A stretch of DNA of 64,000 bases from contig JAKSXM010000269.1 in assembly GCA_022575985.1 (NCBI GenBank), forward strand, positions 620,001 to 684,000. Direction: 5' to 3'. The notes below the pieces were generated by a model that made no database searches, was not told the DNA's origin, and saw only the letters and a program-made list of their open reading frames with translations. The translations under genes were made by a program, and so were the position numbers. The stretch is from Anagrus nilaparvatae (Eukaryota > Arthropoda > Insecta > Hymenoptera > Mymaridae). This document shows positions 12,063 to 22,779 of the stretch, in pieces; position 1 is the stretch's first letter; every line of letters begins with the position of its first letter.

Positions 12063-12800
12063 AAAGATTTCTGTCTTCTCCTGGAAAACGAACCGTTAGG
12101 AGGAAGGCTGAAACCCTGAAAGTAAAATTTTCACCTTTAACTATTTTCTATTTTCCAAGATGGCGGACCAAAAAATATGAAAAAAGAAACTTTCCACATT
12201 ACCTGGGGGTTTCCGAGGTTGAGAAAAACGTTTTTATAAATGAAAATTTTCATTTTTTCACCCCAGTATATTTTCCGATTTTCCAAGATGGTGAATAGAA
12301 AAACATAAAAAAAACTTTTTACATTACCCGGAGTTTTCCAGATTGAAAAAAACGTATTTATTAATGAAAATTTTCATTTTTCACCCCAGGATATTTTCCG
12401 GTTTCCCAAAATGTCGGATCGAAAAACTTTAAAAAAAATTTATACATTACCCGGGGGTTTTCCAGGTTGAAAATAATGTTTTTATTAATGAAAATTTTCA
12501 TTTTTTCATCCTAGCATATTTACCGATTTTCCAAGTTGGCGGGTCGAAAAACAAAAAAATAAAATTTATACACTACCCGGGGGTTTTTCAGGTTGAGAAA
12601 AATGTTTTAATGAATGAATATTTTCATTTTTTCCACAGCATATTTTCCGATTTTTCAAAATGGCGTATAAAAAACAGAAAAAAAGTCATTTCTATATTAC
12701 CTGGGAATTTTAGAGGTTGAAAAAAACGAAAATTTTCATTTTTTCACACCACCATATTTTCCAATTTTCCAAAATGGTGGATCGAAAAACATTTAAAAAA
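12063..12800. repeat. Tandem array of a ~123-bp satellite unit
   Basis: Six diverged units are marked by 'ttttccaagatggcgg' or variants near 12156, 12279, 12403, 12526, 12650 and 12764. Each unit also holds 'tgaaaattttcatttttt' and 'cattacc(t/c)gggggttt'. The left edge (12067-12110) resembles the left terminus of the 38070-39618 element, so this is probably a decayed half of that family. Confidence 0.85.
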
Positions 12801-13229
12801 ACTTACATTAAAATATTCAGGATTTTAATAAGCAAGATTTTAATAATATCCCGATTTTAATAAGCAATTTTAGAAAATCCAACTTTTTTCCTAGTAAATT
12901 TTGAGCAATTTTCAATTTTTTTTTTTAATCGACGCAGAATTTAATTACGGAGTGGATGAAATAAAATTCAAATTTTTATATTAACAACAAAATTAATTAT
13001 TTCAAAAAAACTAATGTCGGTAACGGTTCTACCTTACCAACCCGTTAAACAATACATCTTACAATAAACTTTTGTCATGATTTTTATAAAAGTAGTCTTT
13101 TTATTATTGACATATATATATTAATTAATCTTTCACCATTATTAGCATTCTTATAACTAGCTCCTAATCTTAAACACTTGTTATCTCCAATCCAATACTT
13201 AATTTCAAAATTTTTTTTCTTCAAATTTG

Positions 13230-13870
13230 TTTACACAAAAAAATTAAAAAAACATCATTTTTTTTTTGGACGTAGTATCCAATTTTTGTCATGAAAGTAT
13301 TAATATCTAGTTTTTACTCGGAAATGTCCAATCTGATACATATTTTTCTGAAAATTTTTTTCTCAAAATTTTTGCCGCCAAAAAATACAAAAACCGCCAA
13401 CTTTTTTTTCTTGGGCGTAGTACCTAATTTCTTTCTATGAAAGTACTAATACCTAGAATTATTGTTTTTGCTCTTTAATCTGATAATTAATGTTTGAAAA
13501 TTTTTGTCTTAAAATTTTTCCCTTAAAAAAATACAAAACACATTAATTTTTTTTTCTTTTCGGATGTAGTATATAATTTTTTTTTATGAAAGTATTATTT
13601 TTAAACATCGTTTTTATTGATATTTTTAATTAGATAAATAATTTTTTGGAAACTTTTTTTCTCAAAACTTTTGCCACCATAAAATATAAGAAAAAATAAG
13701 TTTTTTATTCTTTATGGACGTAGTACCTAATTTTTTTTCTATGGAAGTACTATTTTTGGAAATTCAATATAACTACCCGAGCTACACCAAAAACTGTCTC
13801 TAGAGCAGGCATAATTATCATAAAAAAAGATGACGTGCTGGTGTTGAAAAATCTTCTTTTTTTTATTTAA
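13230..13870. repeat. Tandem array of a second satellite, ~145-bp unit
   Basis: About four units are marked by 'ggacgtagtaccta' or variants, with 'atgaaagtactaatacctag', starting near 13266, 13410, 13553 and 13715. An inverted relative is at 5290-5740, and single units flank the 9685-11242 palindrome. Confidence 0.75.
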
Positions 13871-13938
13871 AAAACCAAAGATTTAGTAATTCAGGTATCT
13901 GTTATATCTTTAAAATTAGTAGAGACACCCATATTTCT

Positions 13939-14165
13939 CCCGTTAGAAAGAAGCTACATTGGTTAACTGTTAACAAACGCAGATTCTATTTCTGTAATAT
14001 AATTATACAAGGAATAGAACTTATATTCGAATAATATTTTTACCCTCACGCAACACGAATTTTATATTTATTAGACTACGCCTTTACATTCTTGCATAGA
14101 ACAAGTTGTATATAAAATACTGCGCATGAAACAACCAAACTACCTGGCTAGCTGTTTTAAAATAA
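13939..14165 (+). pseudogene. Fossil of a CR1-like LINE C-terminus
   Basis: Conceptual translation from 13939 gives a peptide containing LHWLTVNKRRFYF. In another frame further on (about 14100-14165) lies VYKILRMKQPNYLASCF. Both align by eye with the ORF at 44732-45105 (GWLTCNARRLYF and MYKILRLHQPDYLTSNF). An unrelated stretch with stops separates the two blocks. This is the tail of the LINE reverse-transcriptase protein, long decayed. Confidence 0.7.
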
Positions 14166-14768
14166 AAAAAAGGAATTAGCTTCCCTTCACTATTCGATTT
14201 TTCCCTTAATTTTTTTTTTTGTTGCCTTTTTTTTTTTTATTTTTACTAATTGTATGTCTTTATTATTCATTCTTTCTCTCACCCTTTTTCTTCGTCTAAA
14301 AGTAATATTTTCCTAATTTTAATTTCTCTATCGTTCTCTCCCTACCTAAAAACTAAAGCACTAGGTGCTTTTACATATATTTAATAATTCTACAACTAAA
14401 AAAAAAATTTATTATTTAAAATTACTAAATTTAAACAATTTTTAAATACCGTTATTTGATATTACAGTTTTAATAAATAAAAACATCTTAAAAAAATTTT
14501 TTAAAATAAAATTAAAGTAGAACATACTAATATATTTTTGTTTTTGTTGTTTATCTATAGATTACTTAAAACAAAAGAATCTTATCAAAGATATTATAGT
14601 AAGTACTGTGTTATTTATATGCATTTTTAAAATATTCTTTCGATAAACTTCTAACTAGAGACATAAAGTACTCTTTTATTTTAAATTATTTTAACTAAAA
14701 TTTCTAATATGAATGTAAGCATAAAAAAATTAAACTAAAATAATGTTACTCTGCAGAGACCATGCATA
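14166..14768. other. No gene seen
   Basis: AT-rich, T-rich tracts that could include the 3' UTR of the LINE fossil to the left. No other structure is evident. Confidence 0.5.
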
Positions 14769-14772
14769 TTAA

Positions 14773-15550
14773 CCCATTAAGTCCGAAGGCCTTTTTTACG
14801 TGTCGATTTTTAAACCGCTTCAAAAAATATATTATATACTAGAAATTATAAATAAAATGATGGTCCCTTAAGTAAAAAGAGTTGCTTTTTAAGAATCTGA
14901 GGTCAGATTTTCAATTTAAACTTCTGGAAAGTCAGTACAGTGGGTCAAAGTTGGCCAAAATTATAAAAAAAAGGTTACGTAAAAGTCCTGATTATTATGT
15001 TACAAAACGCTGTACTTTTACTAAAAACCGTTACATTTTTATCTATTTAATGTTTAGAACTTATATTTTCAACCCGAGAAAAAATTTCCAAAATTGCGGA
15101 CGGAAAATTTTGTGGAAAATTTGTTGGAAAAAGTTAATAATGCTAAAATTAAAGATAATATACGAGTAAGTATTAGATACTTTTATATGGATTCTGGATG
15201 CGAATGAAAAATTCTATTTTCACTTTCCAAAATTAAATTTTTTTTTCGTGGTGAAAATATAAGTTCTAAACATTAATTAAATGAAAATGTAACGGATTTT
15301 AATAAAATTACAGCGTTTTGTAACATAATAATCAGGGCTTTTACGTAACGTTTTTTTTATAATTTTGGCCAACTTTGACCCGCTGTACTGACTTTCCAGA
15401 AGTTTAAATTGAAAATCTGACCTCAGATTCTTAAAAAGCAACTCTTTTTACTTAAGGGACAAGCATTTTATTTATAATTTCTAGTATATAATATGTTTTT
15501 TGAAGCGGTTCACAAATCGACACGTAAAAAAGGCTTTCGGACTTAATGGG
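14773..15550. mobile_element. TTAA-type palindromic MITE
   Basis: The inverted termini are CCCATTAAGTCCGAAGGCC and its near complement. TTAA precedes the left end (14769-14772); the right flank reads TTTG, so that copy of the target site has decayed or was lost. The arms are about 330 bp, with a loop near 15100-15180. The outer eight bases (CCCATTAA) are shared with the 8623-9470 element. The half copy at 6088-6491 belongs to the same family. Confidence 0.85.
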
Positions 15551-15601
15551 TTTGTAAACTTTTTTTTTATTTTAATATGCTAAAGTTTTACAGTTGCAAT
15601 G

Positions 15602-16134
15602 TTATACTCTGAAGCGAGCGTGCGATCCACTACCGAAGTTCTTTTTTAAATGATTAATGATTGTCTCTCTTCTGCCGTTTATTTTATGATTTTTTTTACG
15701 CTTAAGTTTGTTGACGTATGACGCAGCGATTTTTTCTTTGAGTCTTAAGTCGGAAGTAAAATTATTTAAGAAATCCTCCATTTTGTAACCACGTTTCATG
15801 TAATTCAGAAACATTATGCAAAATTAACCGAAGACGTTAGATGTTGCACTTTGAAGTTGTCTTGTATTCCAGGTGAATCGCTTAAAGTTTTTTCTTAAAC
15901 GTCTAACATGATTTATGACGTATGGCGCTAATCCATAGCTGTCAAAAAATAAACCATGTCCTCTGCAATTAACGTAAACGGCTACCCAATGCTGGCCAGG
16001 TAGTGAATTGTCTTGGGTGTTGAATACAAAAGCTACAGGCTTAGTTCAGAGTCGAGGATCTTGTCGGCTGGAAATACCCCAACCGCGTGGGAGGGTATCT
16101 TAAATAGAAATCCCAAAATTTCTAAGCTGTTCAT
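15602..16134 (-). pseudogene. Adenain-like cysteine protease
   Basis: Capsid maturation protease of the adenovirus/Polinton type. The ATG at 16134 follows the preceding gene directly. Visible motifs in order are GVFPADK near the N-terminus, the His motif GQHWVAVYV, then FFDSYGLAP, then the Gln motif TRQLQSA, then the C-terminal block FCIMFLNYMKRG. A frameshift lies near 16060 and a TAA at 15824-15826 falls inside the nucleophile motif. The position where the family has its catalytic Cys reads Phe (VFG, stop, FC). The protein would process capsid precursors; this copy cannot. Confidence 0.85.
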
Positions 16135-16136
16135 TT

Positions 16137-16658
16137 TTATGCGTCTACTGTGTCTTCCCCTTGAGATAGATTTTTCAAATTTTGATTTAACCAAGCCTTT
16201 AGTTGTTGTGTATTGTTAATTGCACAGCTGTATTTCACGTGATTGAATTTTATTGCATGCTGTATGCAATGCAAATTTTTCCGAGGTAAATTTTGGAAAG
16301 ATGGACAATCGATTTCCAACTCTAAATTTATAACTTCGTTTGCTATGATTTTGTGTAGAAAGATTACCTTGTCACGGCCACGTACGTAAACTTTTCCTGT
16401 TTTTTTTTATATTAGTTGTAAATTTCTCGTCAAAATTTTACCGGTTATGTCTCCCTCATACCAATTTAATCCATGATGGTTGTGGGATAACCAGTTGTTT
16501 TGTCTTTGGGAGTCGTATGATATTTTTGTAGAGTTGTATGGAGGTTTTATTATCCAGTGTGACTGAGATTCGCTGTTTAGTGCTATTATTTCGACTTCTT
16601 TCGGTAAATTCTTGTCTTCGATGCCTTTAAAAAACTGTATATCCACAATGATATCCAT
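16137..16658 (-). pseudogene. Conserved Polinton protein of unknown function
   Basis: A single frame starts MDIIVDIQFF at 16658, 20 bases after the major capsid stop, and ends at 16137, touching the protease start. One in-frame TAA (16407-16409) interrupts it; about 173 codons in total. It contains SHWIIKPP, NNWLSHNHHGLNWYEGD and, downstream, VYVRGRDKV and a Cys-bearing C-terminus. I recognise the family as common in insect and cnidarian Polinton-type loci, but I know of no firm function. Position between capsid and protease genes suggests a late or structural role (inference). Confidence 0.7.
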
Positions 16659-16678
16659 ACTCGGTATGAAAAATGCGG

Positions 16679-18060
16679 CTAGCTGATTTGACTGTTTGTT
16701 TGAAAAGTTGAGTAACCACTAAAGTCTATAAAGCACTGTCGAGAAGTATCGATTTCGCATATCGAGTTATACTCGGAATAAATGACGCAGTTGACAATTT
16801 CTTTCAGAGCTTCTGCGAAGCGAATTTCTATGCGCACACTACCGTGCTTTACGAGATTCCAGTGGCCTTCGCTGGCTGATAGGTCGGGTGTCAAGTAAAA
16901 TACGTAGAGGCAAAATCTGGCTAGATAGGAAAATCTGTCGATTCTGTTACCTTGATTAAGGAAATGAATACCAGTCCCGCTGAATAATGTATGGTAAGCC
17001 TCAACGTAAGCCTTATTGTTGCCGGTGTAAACGGGTTGTAGCGGTGAGGAGGACGGTACCTGGACACCATCTACGTACATCGACAGATAGTTCAGATTAA
17101 AATGCTGGAAATTGAATGGGTTGAGTTTTCGGTCCCCGTTGAAAGCTTTATTTGATACAAATCCTAAGATAATGCGTTTTGGTATCTGACCTATAATAAC
17201 CGAATCTATCGTGTGATTCAATATCTCCTGCGAAATAACGACTGATTTAACGTCGACTCTGGTTAAGTCGTACTTTGCCGTGGTTTTTGACAATGTATTT
17301 GCATGTGCGATTAGGACACCCGGTGAAATTTTTATTCTTCGTATGTGTAATTTAGCTTCGTCAAAATGTACGCAATGCGTACCTGTCTCGTCCATTAGTG
17401 TAAAAGCTGCTCGGGCTTTTATTAGTCTTACTTTTAAATCGACATCGTTTAGCAGGAACTTGTTTTGGTTGAAGACGTCACTGTGTAAGTGACCAATCAT
17501 ATCTATGCTTTTGTTAGCATTTAACATCATGCGACGTCCTTCTAGACCAATATTACCGTCTTTTAAGTCATCCATCTTTCCCGCTGTGTCGTCATACCAG
17601 CAGACGTATAGACGAATTTTTCGAATCATATCCATAGTTGAGCAAATTTTCAATGTATGCTCGGCAACCATAACCGTTACCCGGCGGATTTTTTGGTTAA
17701 AAGAGACTTCCACTTGACTGAAAATCGAATGCATAAAATTATTTACCGGTCCAATGTTATTTATTTGTAGCAAAGTTGCAGTGTCAGCTTCGCTTTGGTC
17801 CTCGTCCGTTTTGATTGTAACTTTTAGGCTTAGCATGGTATGGGCCAGGTCTAGGTATTCTTCGGCATTTCCCGGAATATTGAATTCTATCGGGCAATCA
17901 TCTGTTAAGCTAGCGATCGGTTTGTAGTTAACCCAATGACTTGATTCGATGGTAACAAGTTACTTATACAAGTTACTTACTTATTCAAGAGTGGAAGGTA
18001 CGGTAAATAATTCTAACTCGCTTTTTATCGATTCGCATGAATGTGTACCAGGAAAGCTAT
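16679..18060 (-). pseudogene. Major capsid protein (double jelly-roll type)
   Basis: A 385-codon open segment (17836 to 16679) plus upstream in-frame coding beginning near 18060. Recognisable blocks are SHWVNYKPIASLTDD and LDLAHTM upstream of the internal ATG, GPVNNFMHSIFSQVEVS, WYDDTAGKMDD, GQIPKRIILG, NPFNFQHFNLNYL, YHTLFSGTG and GHWNLVKHGSVRIEIRFAEAL. An in-frame TAA near 17957, next to a small direct repeat (aagtaacttg twice), and at least one frameshift damage the N-terminus. A window of about 80 bases (about 17600-17690) is read out of frame between two compensating indels. The protein would build the icosahedral shell. Confidence 0.88.
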
Positions 18061-18215
18061 TTTGAGTTTCTTATATTTTAAGAAAAAATGTCGGCAAACG
18101 TACTCTCACTTGACCGTTTTTTGTCGTTTTTTTTTGTAAATCTATTTTCTTTTGTTTTGTCTTTTTTTCTTTTTTATGCCGTTTTTTTTGACGTTGTTTT
18201 CCTTTTAATTATTCT

Positions 18216-18660
18216 TCATTTTTGTTTCTTATTTCTTCGTTTTGTTTCTTGCCCGGTTGTACGCAGAGTACCCAGTGTATTTAGCAAGTGACTGCTTAGA
18301 GCCGGATGTTTCAATTTATAATCGGATCCCTCCATTAGATACTTATCTAGCTGATCCTCTGCTTTTCTCTTTAAATTACCGACAGACTCGCGTGCATGAA
18401 TGCGCAGAGACTCTTTGACTGGTTTTTTATTCAACGCGACACCTGCCAGTACATTTATACCGGTCCGCCAAGCTTCTTTACCGACTACCTTAGCCCCTCT
18501 TGTAAATAAAGATAGGATGCTGCGAAACAGTCCGCCATGGGTCATTAATGCCGCTTCCCCGTTGATGTGGTGTTCCAATGTAAACGCGATTTACGCCTGT
18601 ACTAAATAAACTTCCATCGCTCCCAATTTGACTGTTGTAGTAATCAATGAAGTGGGACAT
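18216..18660 (-). pseudogene. pX/pVI-like small capsid-associated protein
   Basis: Starts MSHFIDYYN at 18660 and runs into a hydrophobic/amphipathic block (GGLFRSILSLFTRGAK) and a Lys/Arg-rich C-terminus (ESVGNLKRKAEDQLDK, RRNKKQK). A frameshift near 18540 separates the two halves. The layout resembles the small proteins next to capsid genes in adintoviruses that have been compared with adenovirus pX and pVI, which bind DNA or disrupt membranes. The assignment rests on position and composition more than on residue identity. Confidence 0.6.
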
Positions 18661-19426
18661 TTTGTTTTTTAAGTCAATTTTAATGAATCTAAAAGACTTG
18701 TGTAATAAGGGTACGTAAGAAAGGGGTGAGAAATTTTTAACCCTAACTGATCCATAAACAAACTTTTCGGTATCGAGAGAGATACTCCTTAAGAGCGAGG
18801 TATGCACATCACCCGTGATCCTTGGTTCAAGAATACCCGAATATATCATTATCATGTTGGGTATATTTGTCGTGAGATTCGGTTGTCTTTCGGCGGTTAC
18901 TTACTCTTATTCTGGGGCTCGTAGCTCGTAAGTTAAATCTGTGAAACCTAATATGCTTCTGGTAACTTCAGAGACTTTCAGTGTGTGTAGCAAATTGCTT
19001 CTGCAGTTTTTATCGCAGTCAGTTTCAGGGAAACGAAGCCTCCTCGTTTGCGGCCGCATGCGAAATGATTTTTTACTGATTCCTGTGCATTTAATTCCAC
19101 CAGAACGATTCTATATCGTCGTAAATGCCTGGACTTATGTGGGATTCAATTTTTGACTCTGCTGTAGCGACTCCAGTCTCTTTTTCTATTTCAGTAAAAT
19201 GCAACAACCGGGTAGAAAGTTTTCTATCGATCGAATTGTCCTTGACGTGATGCATAGTCATTAGTATTTGAATTTCGGCCAAAGCCACACTCCACTCTCC
19301 ATCTAAATCAATCTGTTGCGGCAGGTACGTGCTAAAATGCGTCGTGATAATATCAAGATATATATTCATGCTGCTGTTGCTGGGCATAACAATGGAGAAT
19401 TGATTTTTCTTCATTTTTTTTTTCAA
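18661..19426 (-). pseudogene. Minor capsid (penton-like) protein
   Basis: The first part (19426 to 19091) contains FSIVMPSNSSMNIY, HFSTYLPQQIDLDGEWSVAL and SPGIYDD. The second (18855 to about 18664) contains EPRITGDVHTSLLR and KNFSPLSYVPLLHKSF. They lie in different frames, with damaged sequence between. The pattern matches the Polinton minor capsid (single jelly-roll, vertex) protein. The C-terminus seems shortened and runs into the start of the next gene. It would occupy capsid vertices beside the major capsid protein. Confidence 0.8.
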
Positions 19427-19443
19427 ATATTTTTAGCATTTAC

Positions 19444-20270
19444 TTATATGTGAACCAATTCAGATGCAAGAATCCAGGAATTAAACTTTGGCGGATATCC
19501 ACGCCAGCTGATAAGATGCTTCTTTGCCTTTCCGCGACCTTTAGTTTGCAGAATTTGATCAACTTCGAAAACAGCTTCGGTGAGGTTTTTTTTTACTGGA
19601 CACAGCTCCAGATCCCCCAAAGTGTAGAACGGCGGTTGTCTCGCACAAGAGACACGCGCGATTCTGAAAATTTCAAGAGTCCAGCCACTCTCGTAACCCT
19701 TCCGGAAAATTTCTGGATCAAGGCTGACCAGAACCAGCGTTTCAGCGTTATATTTTGGTATTTTATGAGATTTTCCCTTTAACGAGTATCTTTTTCTCAA
19801 ATTGAAGCGTGCTATATCTGCGTTATTTAAATTTACACTGCACGTTTATATATCTCCGTGTATTTTTGTGCGTAAAAAACGCCATAAGCGATGCTTGATA
19901 GTCTGAATCACGCGCTCGGCGATTGCAGTTTTTGCGTCTGGGTTTCGAATCAATCGAAATTCAATATTATAATCCTTGAAGACATCCTGTACAACCTTAA
20001 CCGTAAATTCACGGCCACGGTCCGTTTGGTAAATAATCGGTAATTTATCCCTGTTGTTGGAAAATATTTTTCGCAGAACTGTAGCCACAGAAATGCCTGA
20101 TTTGTCTTTAAAAGGTTCGACCCACAAAAATTTACTTAAACTTAATGATTTGAAATCGGCCAAATCAGCCTCGAAACAGTCGTATATATTGGATACATCG
20201 TACGTCTGCCGTGGAAAATTTTTTCTAACCAATTTATGCTGATTATTTATAGGCGTCTCGTTAGATCAGC
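19444..20270 (-). pseudogene. Polinton integrase with C-terminal chromodomain
   Basis: One frame carries the catalytic core (20232 to 19846) and the C-terminal domain (19800 to 19444), parted by a single in-frame TAA at 19846. Acid motifs are FEADLADF, YQTDRGREF and AIAERVIQT (D, D, E). The chromodomain contains VFEVDQILQTKGRGK, HLISWRGYP and NSWILASELV. An upstream TGA near 20266 and a likely frameshift hide the N-terminal zinc-binding part. The core is shorter than usual between the first and second Asp and again after the Glu, which suggests internal deletions. The enzyme would insert the element, with the chromodomain steering it to chromatin. Confidence 0.87.
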
Positions 20271-20486
20271 CAATCTTTATCTTTTGTTTTATGGAATTTG
20301 CTTTTTGTGTTTCGGAATAAATGATAGGCTCCGGTGAAAGCCGAAGTTTGCTCAGGCTCGTAATACAGTTTGCTCAGTTTGCTTTCCATTATTTTTTTCA
20401 TTTTTTTTCTGCACTAGTGTTACCTTCTGTTTTTTTTTTTGTTTTTTTTTTTTCATTACTCTGTAGCTTCTTGCTTTTCTGTTTGC
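20271..20486. other. T-rich spacer
   Basis: A long pyrimidine-rich tract between the PLA2-domain gene and integrase. No support for an extra gene. Confidence 0.5.
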
Positions 20487-21011
20487 TTATTTTATTTTTT
20501 TTCTTTTTTTCTTCAATTTTAACGTTTTTATTTTTCTTTTTATTGATACCAATGAGTTTCTGTATACGATCAAAAATTTTTCGAACGTAATTTTCGAAAC
20601 TATGCAGCAGGCTGTTACGAGAGCAGCTGTTCGTTCACCAGGTTCGGCGTCAAAAGATAACATCGTCGTAAATGCTTCATCGGCTAATATTCGGTCGGCT
20701 TTGCGTCTGTTCTTATCAGAGTTGTAAGCTAAGTCATATTTTAAGCAGGCTTTGTCTAAGGGATTTATGCCTTGATCACCTTGCTGAAAACGCTGATCCA
20801 AGTGAGTACCAGCCCCGCAAAATTTGTAGCCTCCCGGAAAATTTAATTCGAAAGGTAGCAAATCAATTAGCGCGTCTAATACGCTATTTTCTTCCTTTTT
20901 CACATCGTCTTCTTCACCGTTGAGCATTTTAAATGCTTCTGATTCAGGATCTACATTAACCTCTTCAGATATTGGATTAATATCAAACACTTCTATCATA
21001 GGTGATTCCAT
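20487..21011 (-). CDS. Phospholipase A2-domain protein with altered active site
   Basis: An open frame of 174 codons from ATG at 21011. The N-terminus is acidic; the middle holds a PLA2 calcium loop (YKFCGAGTH, residues 62-70) and the active-site helix DKACLKYDLAY (86-96). In this family the helix normally carries a His-Asp pair; here the His position is Tyr (residue 92) and Asp 93 is kept. The C-terminus is Lys-rich. Parvovirus VP1 and some adintovirus proteins use such a domain to breach endosomal membranes. It is the only Polinton gene here without an internal stop, but it is probably catalytically inactive. Confidence 0.82.
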   Translation of the reverse strand: MESPMIEVFDINPISEEVNVDPESEAFKMLNGEEDDVKKEENSVLDALIDLLPFELNFPGGYKFCGAGTHLDQRFQQGDQGINPLDKACLKYDLAYNSDKNRRKADRILADEAFTTMLSFDAEPGERTAALVTACCIVSKITFEKFLIVYRNSLVSIKRKIKTLKLKKKRKKIK

Positions 21012-21080
21012 GTTCTTAGCGATGAATTTGCTTCAGGACTGAACGCAGATATATAATCGTTTTTTCGTAGCCTCTTATGT

Positions 21081-21900
21081 TTATTTTTTTTTTCTGTTTA
21101 ATTTCGATGTGACGTCCGAGTAATTTTCTCCTTCTTCTTCTACTTCTTCAGCTAGTGTGTCTTTATACGTGGATTCGTTTACCGACACAAACGATTTGCT
21201 TCTATTATTATTATTATTTATGTTTCTTTCTGGTGGTGGTGGTGGTGGTTTTGATGACGCGAGAATGGAATGCAGAGAGTTGTGAGGCGCAACAACTACG
21301 CCGTTTTTCCAAAAGTCTTTGTTTCCGACAAAATTCTCAGGCAAACCAGCGGCTCTGAGAGCAGAACAAAACTGACTCCTTCCCTTTGCTCTGATTCTTT
21401 TTCTCGATCTCATAGCGTCGTTCACTAAGTCAACAATTCTCGAGTCAGGTAGGAGAAGTCCACGCACGCGTACTCTTCCGGCATCGTTTCAAGATACGCT
21501 GTTTACTTTTCGCACAAACATCAAAAAACTTCTGACTTTTTCGCGATATTTTGCTGGTACGGTGTTAATAATTTCGTCGTCGAAATTACGCGATGCCTCT
21601 TTCTCGTCGACTTCGTGTTGCAATTTTTCTGTTTCCAAATTTTGATTTGCGCGTGAACTCGCTTTTGCAGTTAAAAAGCGTTGCAGAGCTTGGTTGATAA
21701 GCGTTGCTCTTTGCGTTCAGGTCCGGAAATTCATCGGATTGCAAAATATCCCGCATTAGAGCATCGAGTTTGCTAATGGGTGTGCCCGGATTTTGTACAG
21801 TTTTTTCCATATCCATGGATAGTAAATGTTGCAGCTGCTGTTAATTAACAGTCGCTTCGTTTTCGGCAGGCACGAGAATCATTTTTCTGGCATGATCCAT
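21081..21900 (-). pseudogene. Conserved Polinton protein of unknown function (IVDLVND family)
   Basis: Pieces in two frames make one protein. Start MDHARKMILVPA at 21900, in-frame TAA at 21841, continuation with KLDALMRDIL, a frameshift near 21705, then (other frame) NTVPAKYREKVRSFL, a TGA near 21507, and finally the 21467-21081 frame with SRIVDLVNDAMRSRKR and GLPENFVGNKDFW. A PPPPPP run and an acidic tail follow. I recognise this architecture from many insect Polinton-type loci, where it sits close to the ATPase, but I know of no function. Confidence 0.72.
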
Positions 21901-22056
21901 TTTTTTACACTTTACGAAATTTTTATCGGCGCTACCTAGTAAAACTGCTCTCTGTTTACCCTCTAGTTGACTTAACGCTCTCAATATGTTTGCGTGTTTT
22001 TTCGGAATTGGGCACTTTTTTCTCCCACCCCCGCAGCGTCGTCCTTTTGTCACCAT
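21901..22056 (-). pseudogene. Small basic Polinton protein, C-terminally truncated
   Basis: Begins MVTKGRRCGGGRKK at 22056 and contains ILRALSQLEGKQRAVLLGSAD, abbreviated here as the block from ILRAL to LLGSAD. It then runs without a stop into the start of the next gene, so its usual C-terminal half seems deleted. Related short basic proteins occur in Polinton-type elements of fish and insects; their role is not established. Confidence 0.55.
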
Positions 22057-22131
22057 TACAAATAAATCACTGATGGCTGAGCGCTTGAGTTTTTCATTGA
22101 CGTCTTTTTTCTTTTACCCCTACTATTATTA

Positions 22132-22770
22132 TTATTGTTTGTAGTTACGTAATCTGTTTGATGCAATGCCTCGTGTGGCTGTACGATAACGTAAATTCTC
22201 CGGTGTGGACTGCTTGAGATCTACCAGCAGATAACCGTGTGGTTTGGCCGTGGCGTCACGGTAAGCTTGATGAACAAAAAGCGGTTGTTCGGGTGAGAGC
22301 TGATGAGCCTAATGTCTTATTTGGGATTTGTCCCTGGTATTTTTGAGCAGTACCAGATGATTCGAATTTAAAGATATGTCACGGTAATTTTTCCCTTGTG
22401 AAATAAATTCTACGTTGTAAAACATACACTTGAATTGCCGTGACGACTGCCTTTCGTGAATAAATTTAAAATATCATCGCAATCCGAAGATTTTATTAGG
22501 AGATCATCGAGAATCAAAAGTTTTGTCTTCTGCAAATCACTCGTATAGTCCGTGGAATCGGGTAAACCTTCATGAAATTTGATGTTTTCACCCAATACTC
22601 TGTAGGTTTCCTGCCACATTGAGTAATAAAGCAAAATGCGATCAAAGCGACAGTTTCATGAGGTCTACATGTTCGAGAAAATTTTTTATAAAAATTGTCT
22701 TCCGGCTCCTTTTCTTTCGGTACACCAATCATCATCATCATCAGAAACATCAACATCAAAGGGAATTCCA
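22132..22770 (-). pseudogene. A32/FtsK-like genome-packaging ATPase
   Basis: The 22634-22410 frame carries RILLYYSMWQ (its first residues encoded just upstream), DLQKTKLLILDDLL (Walker B) and LFTKGSRHGN. After a frameshift near 22430 come FISQGKNYRDISLNSNHLVL, then DKSQIR, AYRDATAKPHGYLLVDLKQS, up to a TAA at 22132. Upstream, a degenerate Walker A (GAGR) lies near 22725 with stops just after it. The N-terminus ends at the joint with the gypsy element. It would pump DNA into the capsid. Confidence 0.82.
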
Positions 22771-22779
22771 GCTAATCAC

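Noticed and set aside
12026..12298. 90-codon ORF
   Set aside because: It is translated satellite sequence; frames in neighbouring units are not conserved.
12063..12800. CRISPR-like spacing of repeats
   Set aside because: The whole ~123-bp unit is repeated with no unique spacers, and the context is eukaryotic; this is a satellite.
15540..15602. Polinton terminal inverted repeat next to the protease
   Set aside because: No matching complement was found near 35945-36140; the palindrome ending at 15550 is a separate MITE.
22636..22759. Plus-strand ORF start over the ATPase remnant as gypsy Gag N-terminus
   Set aside because: This part is antisense to the ATPase coding blocks; Gag-like sequence begins only after about 22780.
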